From NCBI GenBank assembly GCA_963714155.1, contig OY970236.1:1240001-1304000 (forward strand): DNA of 64,000 bases. Reading direction: 5' to 3'. Made by a program: the position numbers and the translations under genes. Numbering within the stretch: position 1 is the first letter of the stretch; the number at the start of each line of letters is the position of its first letter. Below the pieces are notes generated by a model. The model had not been told where the DNA came from. It saw only the letters and a program-made list of their open reading frames with translations, and did no database searches. Below, piece by piece: positions 32,141-39,731 of this stretch. This DNA comes from VRUE01 sp963714155. GTDB lineage: Bacteria > Actinomycetota > Thermoleophilia > Solirubrobacterales > 70-9.

Positions 32141-33037
32141 ATGCCCTCCTTCGCGGTTTCGATCTCGATTCTCGGCTTGGTCCAGGCGGCGCTGGTGGCC
32201 TTGCCCGCTTCGCGCCGGCGACCGGAGTGGATTGACCGGTTGGGCAGTCCCTGGTGGGCGCTGGTCCCGGCACTCTCGATCGTCATCGTGATCGGCGCGA
32301 TCGAAGTCCTCCCCGGCTCCGCCGATGCACTGACCTACATCGCCCTTGTCGCCGTGCCGCCGCTCGCCGCCTACGCCCTCGCGGCTCTGACGCGAGTCCG
32401 TCTCAGCCCGTCATATACGCGGGTTGAGACGGACTCGCGAAGCGGCCACCCGGATTGGCGGGGGCCGGTCGCGGTTGTGGTGGCACTCTTCGTGCTTGCC
32501 TGGGTCTCGCCGCACTCGCTCGCCGGGGAGGCGGCGGCGACCGCGCTTTCGGGGCTCGGCTGCGTGACCCTGGGCTGGCTGCTCGTCTGCGGCGTGCCGG
32601 CAAGTTGGCTGCGGTTCGGCGTTTACGCGATGGCCGCGATCGACACCTGGTTCGTCGCCTCCAACTTGCTACAGGGCCCGAACGCCGTACTCAGCGCCGC
32701 CGCCCCGGCCGCCGACCTGCCGCGCCTGCAGGCGGTCCACTTCGGCTCCGCCCTGATGGGCTTCGGTGACCTCTTCGTCGCCGCCCTGGTCGGCTGCCTG
32801 CTCGCCCAAATGCCCGCCGACGGGACTGAAAGCAGAGATATAGATCGTTTTCAGTCCCGTCGGCAGTTGTTGGGGGCTGGGTTGGTGGTGGTGTTGGCGC
32901 TTGGGTTCGATTTGCTCTTTTTTGTGGTGGATCAGTTGCCTGCCACGGTTCCGGTCGCGGTCGCTCTGGCCCTGGTGACCTGGCGGGCGCCCGGCAGGCC
33001 TGAGCGGCGACGTCAGACAGCCAGGCGGCCGGGCTGA
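32141..33037 (+). CDS. Multi-pass membrane protein with two in-frame palindromic insertions
   Basis: 298 residues with about seven hydrophobic segments. I do not recognise the family. Two polar interruptions coincide exactly with long DNA palindromes: residues about 84-100 (RVRLSPSYTRVETDSRS) and 226-242 (GTESRDIDRFQSRRQ). Both fall between membrane segments, so they would form loops. Without them the protein would be an ordinary compact membrane protein of about 265 residues. It overlaps the end of the convergent hydrolase gene by 25 bp. The ATG start lies nine bases after the guaA hairpin. Confidence 0.65.
   Translation: MPSFAVSISILGLVQAALVALPASRRRPEWIDRLGSPWWALVPALSIVIVIGAIEVLPGSADALTYIALVAVPPLAAYALAALTRVRLSPSYTRVETDSRSGHPDWRGPVAVVVALFVLAWVSPHSLAGEAAATALSGLGCVTLGWLLVCGVPASWLRFGVYAMAAIDTWFVASNLLQGPNAVLSAAAPAADLPRLQAVHFGSALMGFGDLFVAALVGCLLAQMPADGTESRDIDRFQSRRQLLGAGLVVVLALGFDLLFFVVDQLPATVPVAVALALVTWRAPGRPERRRQTARRPG
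32391..32439. repeat. In-frame palindrome, copy 1 of a 43-bp dispersed family
   Basis: The arms 32391-32410 and 32420-32439 pair over 20 bp with a single G.T, around the nine-base centre TCATATACG. The reverse complement of the core (32394-32436) matches 47688-47730 at 37 of 43 positions. It contains no stop in the frame used by the host gene. Confidence 0.8.
32816..32864. repeat. Second in-frame palindrome in the same membrane-protein gene
   Basis: GCCGACGGGACTGAAA (32816-32831) pairs perfectly with 32849-32864 around the 17-base, comparatively AT-rich centre GCAGAGATATAGATCGT. The arm sequence differs from the 43-bp family, but the design (long arms, AT-containing centre, open frame) is the same. 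Confidence 0.75.
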
Positions 33038-33744
33038 AGCACGTTGGGGTCGTGGCCGGGCTGGATCCTCAGGCCGGTGTCGCGCAGTTTGCGCAGGCGC
33101 TCGGCCGAGCGGACCGCCTCTTCCTGGCTGTAGCCGAAGGCGGGAAAGCGGTGGTCGTCGAGACCGCTGGCGAAGAGCGCGACGTCGGCACCGAGGACGA
33201 GCTCGCCGATTCGAACTGATTGGTGCCCGGCGGTGTGCCCTGGTGTGCTGAGCAGCTCGATCGAGCCGTCGCCGAGCAGGTCGTGGTCGCCGTCGAGCAG
33301 GGTGAGGTCCGGCGGGACGTCGGCGTAGTCGCGTGGCTGGAAGAAGTTGCGCTCGATCCCGGCACGATCCTGCCCCGCTTCCCACTCGGCGCGTTGGAGG
33401 ACGACCGGCACCGACTTTGGGATCAACGAGAGGCCCCCGGCGTGGTCGAAATGGAGGTGGGTGAGCACCACCCGCGTGATCGTCTCGAGGTCGACCTGCT
33501 CGGCGAGCCCCACTTCTTGTTCCAGGCCGAAGTAGGCCAGTGGGTTGCCCTCTCCGTAGCGGCGGTCCGGGTCGGTGACGGCTTCTGGGTGCAGGCCGGT
33601 GTCGACGAGGATGCGCTCGCTCTCGGTCTCGATCAGGTAGGCGGGAACGGGCAGGCGCAGCGGTCTTTCGGGCTCCTCGTCGCCCTGGCGCCAGAGGCCC
33701 GCCGGGGCGGTCATCCAGCCGAGGTTCAGCATCTCGACCCTCAT
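33013..33744 (-). CDS. Metallo-beta-lactamase-fold hydrolase, N-acyl-homoserine-lactonase-like
   Basis: About 243 residues from ATG 33744 (MRVEMLNLGWM). It has the zinc motif LTHLHFDHAGGLS (HxHxDH), later STPGHTAGHQSV (His), GADVALFASG (Asp) and PGHDPNV (His), the full metal set. The order and spacing fit the AiiA/AttM lactonase branch, but many family members act on other esters or lactones, so quorum quenching is only a possibility. It lies 25 bp behind the M23 peptidase gene on the same strand and may be co-transcribed and thus riboswitch-controlled. Confidence 0.83.
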   Translation of the reverse strand: MRVEMLNLGWMTAPAGLWRQGDEEPERPLRLPVPAYLIETESERILVDTGLHPEAVTDPDRRYGEGNPLAYFGLEQEVGLAEQVDLETITRVVLTHLHFDHAGGLSLIPKSVPVVLQRAEWEAGQDRAGIERNFFQPRDYADVPPDLTLLDGDHDLLGDGSIELLSTPGHTAGHQSVRIGELVLGADVALFASGLDDHRFPAFGYSQEEAVRSAERLRKLRDTGLRIQPGHDPNVLQPGRLAV

Positions 33745-33769
33745 CGCACAGTCCGGTCGAGCGCGCCGG

Positions 33770-34714
33770 TCAGCTGTAGGCGTCCCACTTTTCGAGGTAG
33801 GGCAGGGGGTCGATCGGGCTGCCGCCCTCATACCAACCCGGTGCTTCCCAGATCTCGAAGTGAAGGTGGCAGGCGCTCGCGTCGCCGGTGTCGCCGACGA
33901 TGCCGATCGGCTGCCCGGTGCGAACCCCCTCGCCGGTTTTCAGCGGCGAGGGTTCGGCCAGGTGCGCGTACATGAAGTCGAGCGTGGTGCCCTTGCCGTC
34001 GATGACGACGTAGTTGCCGGCGGCGTACTGGTAGCCGGCGTACTGCACGGTGCCGCCGCGGGCGGCGACCAGCGGGATGCCGCAGTCGGCCATCGTGTCC
34101 TGACCCTGATGGGTGTGACCGGAGCGACCGGCGCCGAAGCGGCCGGCGGAACTACCGAATTCGTGCGCGCCGAGGATCGGGAAGGCATAGCCGTAGAGGG
34201 CGAAGCCAAGGTTGAGCGGCTCGCTCGAGGTGTTCGCCCGAGCGGCGACTTCGCTGCCGCCCTGGGGCCCGATGCGGAAGCTGTAGCGGCCGTTGCGGGC
34301 GGGGCGCCCTTCGCTCGTCGTGCCGTCCCAGCGGATCCGCACCTCGGCGCTTGGTTCAACGTCGTTGCGGTAGAAGCTGCGCGCGACTTCGCCGGCCGAG
34401 TTGACGACGTCGATCTGCAGGTCATTCTGCTGTTGGGTGCTGGCGATCGCGAAGCGCACGTTCGGATAGCGAAAGCCGTAGAAGAAGGATTTGCGCGGCG
34501 CTGTCTGGGCCGAGATCAGGCTCAGCGTGCCGGCGCTGGGGGCTTCGCTGGCCGGCGTACCGGTCGGGCTGCCGCTGGCGGCCGGAGCACCCGCGGCCGT
34601 CGGCGCGCCACCGGTCGATGCCGCCGCGCTCGCGGCATGGCAGAGCAGCAGCGCGATCGCTGCGAATGTGAATGTCACTCCCGCCAACCAAGGCCGGGGC
34701 CTGTTGCTTGCCAC
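33770..34714 (-). CDS. Secreted M23-family (LytM-like) peptidase
   Basis: 314 residues. A signal peptide lies at about 1-32 and an Ala/Gly/Ser/Thr/Pro linker extends to about 65. A beta-rich domain with FlgD-like character (VRIRWDGTTSEGRPARNGRYSFRI) precedes the C-terminal M23 domain with GHTHQGQD (His, Asp) and CHLHFEIWEAPG (HxH). Such enzymes cut peptidoglycan cross-bridges or act as scaffolds for amidases. The start is GTG 34714 behind AGAGAGGGA. A c-di-AMP riboswitch precedes it, fitting the known control of wall hydrolases by that nucleotide. Confidence 0.9.
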   Translation of the reverse strand: MASNRPRPWLAGVTFTFAAIALLLCHAASAAASTGGAPTAAGAPAASGSPTGTPASEAPSAGTLSLISAQTAPRKSFFYGFRYPNVRFAIASTQQQNDLQIDVVNSAGEVARSFYRNDVEPSAEVRIRWDGTTSEGRPARNGRYSFRIGPQGGSEVAARANTSSEPLNLGFALYGYAFPILGAHEFGSSAGRFGAGRSGHTHQGQDTMADCGIPLVAARGGTVQYAGYQYAAGNYVVIDGKGTTLDFMYAHLAEPSPLKTGEGVRTGQPIGIVGDTGDASACHLHFEIWEAPGWYEGGSPIDPLPYLEKWDAYS

Positions 34715-34730
34715 GTCCCTCTCTTTCGTT

Positions 34731-34864
34731 TGCCTACGGAGTTAGCTGTCGGGCTCGCGCTGAAAGAGATGCGCTACGACCTTTTCGGCCGATTCGCCCC
34801 TGGAACCTGCAACGGTTCCTGCGGTTCCTCCGCTCCCGGTTGCCTGTGCCACCGGAATTAGGCA
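34731..34864 (-). promoter_or_regulatory. c-di-AMP riboswitch (ydaO/yuaA type) before the M23 peptidase
   Basis: On the minus strand the outer stem TGCCTA (34864-34859) closes with TAGGCA (34736-34731). Between them are the ydaO hallmarks: an ACCGGGAGCGGAGGAACC-like segment, GGGGCGAATCGGCC, a GTCGTAGC-like segment, and CCCGACAGCTAACTCCGTAGGC split over the last helix. Riboswitches of this class bind c-di-AMP and, in actinobacteria, typically precede rpf and NlpC/P60 or M23 wall hydrolases, turning them off. The aptamer end is only about 17 bases from the GTG start. Confidence 0.82.
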
Positions 34865-34879
34865 CTTATGTGGCCGCGC

Positions 34880-34885
34880 AGTATA
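34880..34885 (-). promoter_or_regulatory. -10 box of the riboswitch-M23 transcript
   Basis: TATACT on the minus strand lies about 15 bases before the first riboswitch stem, so the RNA would begin right at the aptamer. It is divergent from the rplM promoter. Confidence 0.5.
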
Positions 34886-34902
34886 GACACGGATGTAGTC
34901 GC

Positions 34903-34932
34903 TTAACGCGGATGCCGCTCGGTGGCTATCAT
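34903..34932 (+). promoter_or_regulatory. Promoter of rplM-rpsI
   Basis: TATCAT (34927-34932) with a weak -35 TTAACG (34903-34908) at an 18-base spacing. The leader to ATG 34970 would be about 30 bases and shows no good Shine-Dalgarno sequence. Confidence 0.4.
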
Positions 34933-34969
34933 GCCGGAGCCGCTGGGCGCTGCCCGCGGTTTTTCTCTG

Positions 34970-35404
34970 ATGAAGACCTATGTCGCCACACCCGCCAACC
35001 GCCAGCGTGACTGGTACGTCGTCGATGCCGAGGGCCAGACCCTGGGCCGACTGGCGACCCGCATCGCCGATGCGCTGCGTGGCAAGCGCAAGCCCGAGTA
35101 CACGCCGCACTGCGACACCGGTGACTTCATCGTCGTAATCAACGCCGAGAAGATTCGCGTCACCGGGGACAAGCTGAACCAGAAGCGCTACTGGCGCCAC
35201 AGCGGCTACCCCGGGGGAATCAAGTCGCGGACCTTGGCCGAGATGCTCGATCGCCGCCCCGAGGAGGTCATCCGCAAGGCGGTGAAGGGAATGCTGCCGC
35301 GCAACCGCCTCGCCCGTCAGCAGCTGACCAAGCTGAAGGTGTACGCGGGTCCTGAGCATCCGCATGAGGCGCAACAGCCCAAACCGATGGAGATACAGAC
35401 TTGA
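34970..35404 (+). CDS. rplM: 50S ribosomal protein L13
   Basis: 144 residues from ATG 34970 (MKTYVATPANRQRDWYVVDA), the conserved L13 start; upstream in-frame codons are not conserved. Family signatures are TLGRLATRIADALRGKRKPEYTPH, DFIVVINAEKI and AVKGMLPRNRLARQ with KLKVYAGPEHPH near the end. It assembles early on 23S rRNA. It is coupled to rpsI through a TTGA overlap, the near-universal rplM-rpsI pairing. Confidence 0.96.
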   Translation: MKTYVATPANRQRDWYVVDAEGQTLGRLATRIADALRGKRKPEYTPHCDTGDFIVVINAEKIRVTGDKLNQKRYWRHSGYPGGIKSRTLAEMLDRRPEEVIRKAVKGMLPRNRLARQQLTKLKVYAGPEHPHEAQQPKPMEIQT

Positions 35405-36366
35405 TCGACGACGAGAACCAGAAGGACGAGGCGACTCCGGAGCAGGACGAGGGCACCGTGGCCGAGGGTTCGGACACACCGCCAGCGGGTCCTGTCGCGG
35501 GGGAGGACTCCTCGTCCTCGCAAGCTGCGGGCGAGGAGCCCACCCCCACACCACCCGCTGGAGATGCGTCTGAGACCCAGGACGAGGCGCCGTCGGCTGA
35601 GCCCGAGGCCGCCGAGGAGGTTGTCGCCGAGCAGCCGGTTGACCAGGCACCCACGGCTGACGCTGAGGCCGCCGAGGAGCCCGTGGCGGAGGAGTCCCAG
35701 ACTGAGGAGCCCCAAGCTGAGGAGGCTGCGCCCGAGGCAGAGGCTGCGCCCGAGCCCGAGGCGGAGAAGCCCGCGGCTGAGGAGAAGAAGAAGGACGTCA
35801 TTCCCGGGGCTGACCTGGAGCCGATTGCGGTTGAGACGAAGGAGCGGCCGCTCAGTGCTGAGGAGCAGGCGCGCAAGGAAGCCGAAGAGGAGGAGCGGGC
35901 CAAGCGCGAGGCCGCTCTAACCGGCGAGGGCGAGGAGGAGCCGAGCGCCGCCAGCCGTGCGCCGGCCAAAATGGAGGGCGACGCCCGCTACCTGGCTACC
36001 GGCAAGCGCAAGACTTCAATCGCCCGCGTAACCCTGCTGCCCGGCAGCGGCAAGGTGGAGATCAACAAGCGGGCGCTGGAGGAGTTCTTCCCGCGGCCCC
36101 TGCACCAGACGACGGCGATGCAGCCGCTGACGATCACCGGCTACGAGGGCAGCGTCGACGTCCGCGTCCGCGTCCACGGCGGTGGCATCAGCGGCCAGGC
36201 CGGCGCTGTCCGCCACGGCATTGCCAGGGCGCTCACCGAGGTCGATCCGGAGCTGCGCGGCGAGCTCAAGCGCCGTGGCTTCCTGACCCGCGACGCGCGG
36301 GCCAAGGAGCGCAAGAAGGCCGGACTTAAGAAGGCCCGCAAGCGCCCGCAATTCTCGAAGCGCTGA
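35401..36366 (+). CDS. rpsI: 30S ribosomal protein S9 with a ~190-residue acidic N-terminal extension
   Basis: 321 residues, while S9 is usually about 130. The last 130 residues are ordinary S9: ARYLATGKRKTSIARVTLLPG, LTITGYEGSVDVRVRVHGGG, GQAGAVRHGIARAL, and the C-terminal KKARKRPQFSKR whose tail reaches the P-site tRNA. The first 190 residues are highly acidic (Glu/Asp/Ala/Pro repeats). The frame is open from TTG 35401, which overlaps the rplM stop as TTGA, so the extension is probably translated. There is no in-frame ATG close to the S9 core except the Met of KMEGDARYL. Confidence 0.92.
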   Translation: MIDDENQKDEATPEQDEGTVAEGSDTPPAGPVAGEDSSSSQAAGEEPTPTPPAGDASETQDEAPSAEPEAAEEVVAEQPVDQAPTADAEAAEEPVAEESQTEEPQAEEAAPEAEAAPEPEAEKPAAEEKKKDVIPGADLEPIAVETKERPLSAEEQARKEAEEEERAKREAALTGEGEEEPSAASRAPAKMEGDARYLATGKRKTSIARVTLLPGSGKVEINKRALEEFFPRPLHQTTAMQPLTITGYEGSVDVRVRVHGGGISGQAGAVRHGIARALTEVDPELRGELKRRGFLTRDARAKERKKAGLKKARKRPQFSKR

Positions 36367-36369
36367 GGC

Positions 36370-36482
36370 GGCTGCAAATCTGCGCCTGGGGGCGTCCTCG
36401 GTCGGCCGGTTCGGTCACGCACTAACTTGTGCGCTCCCTTCACCGGCCTCCCTGCGTCCTACCCATGCTTGATTTTCGCTCG
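36370..36482. repeat. Intergenic imperfect-palindrome repeat, copy 1
   Basis: About 113 bp, starting just after the rpsI stop. It begins GCTGCAAA, contains GTCCTCGGTCGGCC, TCACGCAC / GTGCGC (a small hairpin) and GGCCTCCCTGCGTCC, and ends TTTTCGC. The same succession occurs at 61350-61463 after ctaE. The two halves are roughly self-complementary. It may act as a terminator or be a REP-like element. Confidence 0.65.
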
Positions 36483-36496
36483 CCTCAGCACTCCGA

Positions 36497-37811
36497 ATGA
36501 CCACCGAGCGACAGCTCTTCGGAACCGATGGCGTCCGCGGTGAGGCGGGCAGCTTTCTCACGGCCGAGTTGGCCACATTGCTGGGCAGAGCCGCTGTGGC
36601 ATCGCTGGAGGCGGAGCGCCCGCAGGTCCTGATCGTTCGCGATACACGCGAGTCCGGGCCGATGCTGGAGTCCGCGCTGGCGGCGGGGATCGCGGCTGCG
36701 GGTGGTGACGCTCTGCTTGGCGGCGTCCTGCCGACACCGGCGGCGGCGATTCTGGTCAAGCGCCTGGGCCTCGACCTGGCGGCGGTGGTGTCTGCCTCGC
36801 ACAACCCCTATCGCGACAACGGGATCAAGTTCTTCTCCGGGTTGGGGACCAAGCTCGACGATGGGGCCGAGGCGCGGATCGAGGCCTTGGTCGATGCCGA
36901 GCACGGCGCCGCCGAGCCCGGGCACGTGCGCGAGCTAAACGGTGGCCTCGAGGATTACCTGCGAGCGCTGCAGGCCGCCTTCCCACTCGACCTCTCCGGC
37001 CAGCACGTGATGCTCGACTGCGCCAACGGCGCCACCTTCCGCGCCGCGCCGGCGATCTTCGAGCGGCTCGGCGCCACGGTCGAGACGATCGGCGCCGAGC
37101 CGGACGGGCGCAACATCAACGCCGGCTGCGGCTCCACCCACCTCGAGCGCATCGCCGCGGCGATCGTCGGCTCCGAGGCGACGATCGGCTTTGCCTTCGA
37201 CGGCGACGGCGACCGCGTGCTCGCCGTCGACGGTTCCGGCCGCACCCACGACGGTGACGAGCTGATCGCCCTGGCGGCGCGGGGAATGGCGAGTCGCAAC
37301 GAGCTCGCCGGCGGGGTTGCCGTGACCGTGATGAGCAACTACGGCTTCCACCAGGCGATGGAGGAGGCCGGCATCGAGGTTGCGGTCACCCAGGTCGGCG
37401 ACCGCTACGTGCTCGACGAGCTGCGCGAGCGGGGTTGGGCGCTCGGCGGCGAGCAGTCCGGCCACATCATCGACACCCGCATCGTCGCCACCGGCGATGG
37501 CACCGCCGCGGCGCTGGCGACGATGCGCGAGCTTGCCGGGGCGATCTCTCGCCGAGGTGGAGGCGATGCAGAAGCTGCCGCAGACCCTGGTCAACGTCGA
37601 GGTGGCCGACCGCGAGGCAATCGCCGGCGCGAAGCCGGTCTGGGAAGCGGTCGAGCGCGAGGAGGAGGGACTGGAGGGTCGCGGTCGCGTGCTCCTGCGC
37701 CCCTCCGGCACCGAGCCGCTGGTGCGGGTGATGGTCGAGGCGCCGAGCGCCGATGAGGCGGACGCCGTTTGCGAGCGTCTTGTCAGCTTGGTCCGCCAAG
37801 AGCTCGCCTAG
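36497..37811 (+). pseudogene. glmM: Phosphoglucosamine mutase with one apparent base insertion
   Basis: GlmM interconverts glucosamine-6-P and glucosamine-1-P for UDP-GlcNAc synthesis. The first frame gives FGTDGVRGEAGSFL, the active-site Ser loop SASHNPYRDNGIKFFSG, the metal loop FAFDGDGDRVLAVD and the sugar loop GGEQSGHIID. At the four-G run 37538-37541 the frame is lost; the conserved end (SLAEVEAMQKLPQTLVNV... LLRPSGTEPLVRVMVEA) continues one frame over. Deleting one G restores about 437 residues. Because the enzyme is normally essential and both parts are intact, sequence error is more likely than true loss. glmS follows 31 bp downstream. Confidence 0.88.
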
Positions 37812-37842
37812 CGCCCCGGTCTCTACCCTTCATCGCCTCCCT

Positions 37843-39702
37843 ATGTGCGGAATCGTTGGATATGTGGGCGCTCGACCCTGCCTCGACCTGCTGGTCGCCG
37901 GGCTCGAGAAGCTCGAGTACCGCGGCTATGACTCGGCCGGGATCTCGGTCATCGACGATGGCCGGATCGACAGCGTGCGCGCGGTCGGCAATCTCGACAA
38001 CCTGCGCGCCGCGGTGGCCGAGCAGGCCGAGAACGGTGGCGGGGTCGCGGTCGCGGCCTCGGCGGCGACGACCGGCGTCGCTCACACCCGCTGGGCAACG
38101 CACGGGCGCGTCACCGAGGAGAACGCCCACCCCCACGGCGACTGCACCGATCGCATCCACATCGTCCTCAACGGGATCGTCGAGAACCACGCCGAGTTGC
38201 GCCGCGAGCTCGGCGAGCAGGGCCACCACTTCAGCTCCGAGACCGACGCCGAGATCGTCTCCCACCTGATCGAGCGCAACTACGACGGCGACCTCACCGC
38301 GGCGGTGCGGACTTCCTTCGCCGAACTGCGCGGCCACTACGCCTTCGTCGCCATGCACGCCGACGAGCCGGGGCACCTGGTCGGCGCCCGCAAGGAGTGC
38401 CCGCTGGTCGCCGGCGTCGGCGAGGGGGAGGCCTTCCTCGCCTCGGCGATCCCCGCCTTCCTCGCCGAGACGCGCGAGGCGGTGGCGATCGAAAACGACG
38501 AGATCGTCAGCCTCGATGCCTCCGGGGTGAGCATCACCGACGCCGAGGGCAACCCGGTCGAGCGCGGTTCCGAAGAGATCTCCTGGGACGAGGCCGCCGC
38601 CGAGAAGGACGGCTACGAGACCTTCATGCTGAAGGAGATTCACGAACAGGCCGACGCGGTCGCCGAGACGATCGCCGATCGCCTCCCCAATGACGACGGC
38701 GTCGATCTCTCCGAACTCGATCTCGACGACGAGTACCTGCGCGGGGTCCAGCGCATCGTCATCGTCGCCTGCGGCACCTCCTACCATGCCGGCCTGGTCG
38801 GTCGTTACGCGATCGAGGAGTGGGCGCGAGTGCCGGTCGAGATGGACATCGCCTCCGAGTACCGCTACCGCAACCCGGTGATCGGCAAGCAGGACCTGGT
38901 GATCGGCATCACCCAGTCGGGCGAGACGGCCGACACCCTGGCGGCGATGCGCCTCGCTCGCGAGAACGGCGCCAAGGTGCTGGCGATCACCAACGTGATG
39001 GGCAGCCAGGCCACCCGCGACGCCGACACCGTTCTCTACACCCGCGCCGGCCCCGAGGTCAGCGTCGCCGCGACCAAGACCTTCGTCGCCCAGGTCGCTT
39101 CGATGTACCTGCTGGGACTGCGCCTGGCCGAGCTGCGCGGCACGATGCCGGCGCAGCGCCTGGCCGAGCTGGTCGTCGAGCTGAAGACGATCCCCTCGAA
39201 GATCGAGGCCACGCTCGCCACCAGCGAGGTGCGCGCCCGCGAGGTCTCCGCCGCCCAGTCCGATCACGACTTCTTCCTCTACCTCGGCCGCCACATCGGC
39301 CTGCCGGTCTGCCTCGAGGGGGCGCTGAAGCTGAAGGAGATCTCCTACATCCCGACCGACGCCTACGCCGCGGGCGAGATGAAGCACGGTCCGATCGCCC
39401 TGCTCGACGAGTCGACCCCGGTGATCTGCGTGGCCACGGACAGCCCCGTCCTCGACAAGGTCCTCTCCAACGTCGAAGAGGTGCGCGCTCGCGGCGCCGA
39501 AACGATCGCAATCGCCACCGAGGGCAACGATCAGGTCGCCGCGGTGGCCGACCAGACGATCGTGGTCGCCCGCACCGACTGGATCCTGCAGCCGATCGTC
39601 GCGATCCTGCCGCTGCAGCTGCTGGCCTACGAAATCGCCCGCGCACGGGGCCTCAACGTCGACCAGCCACGCAACCTCGCGAAGACCGTGACTGTCGAGT
39701 AA
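37843..39702 (+). CDS. glmS: Glutamine-fructose-6-phosphate aminotransferase (isomerising)
   Basis: 619 residues from ATG 37843. The mature N-terminus is CGIVGYVG, with Cys2 as the glutaminase nucleophile. The amidotransferase part has LEKLEYRGYDSAGI, HTRWATHGRVTEENAHPH and LNGIVENHAELR. Two SIS domains follow (ACGTSYHAGLVGRYAIEEWA, ITQSGETADTLAAMRLA), ending NLAKTVTVE. It makes glucosamine-6-P, the entry to UDP-GlcNAc, and works with GlmM next door. TACCCT 13 bases before the ATG may be its own -10. Confidence 0.96.
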   Translation: MCGIVGYVGARPCLDLLVAGLEKLEYRGYDSAGISVIDDGRIDSVRAVGNLDNLRAAVAEQAENGGGVAVAASAATTGVAHTRWATHGRVTEENAHPHGDCTDRIHIVLNGIVENHAELRRELGEQGHHFSSETDAEIVSHLIERNYDGDLTAAVRTSFAELRGHYAFVAMHADEPGHLVGARKECPLVAGVGEGEAFLASAIPAFLAETREAVAIENDEIVSLDASGVSITDAEGNPVERGSEEISWDEAAAEKDGYETFMLKEIHEQADAVAETIADRLPNDDGVDLSELDLDDEYLRGVQRIVIVACGTSYHAGLVGRYAIEEWARVPVEMDIASEYRYRNPVIGKQDLVIGITQSGETADTLAAMRLARENGAKVLAITNVMGSQATRDADTVLYTRAGPEVSVAATKTFVAQVASMYLLGLRLAELRGTMPAQRLAELVVELKTIPSKIEATLATSEVRAREVSAAQSDHDFFLYLGRHIGLPVCLEGALKLKEISYIPTDAYAAGEMKHGPIALLDESTPVICVATDSPVLDKVLSNVEEVRARGAETIAIATEGNDQVAAVADQTIVVARTDWILQPIVAILPLQLLAYEIARARGLNVDQPRNLAKTVTVE

Positions 39703-39714
39703 GGCCGAGCCCGC

Positions 39715-39720
39715 TACTCT
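39715..39720 (+). promoter_or_regulatory. -10 box for the DUF3352-type lipoprotein gene
   Basis: TACTCT ends 11 bases before ATG 39732, and no ribosome site lies between, as for other presumed leaderless genes here. Confidence 0.35.
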
Positions 39721-39731
39721 TTCTCGCCAGT

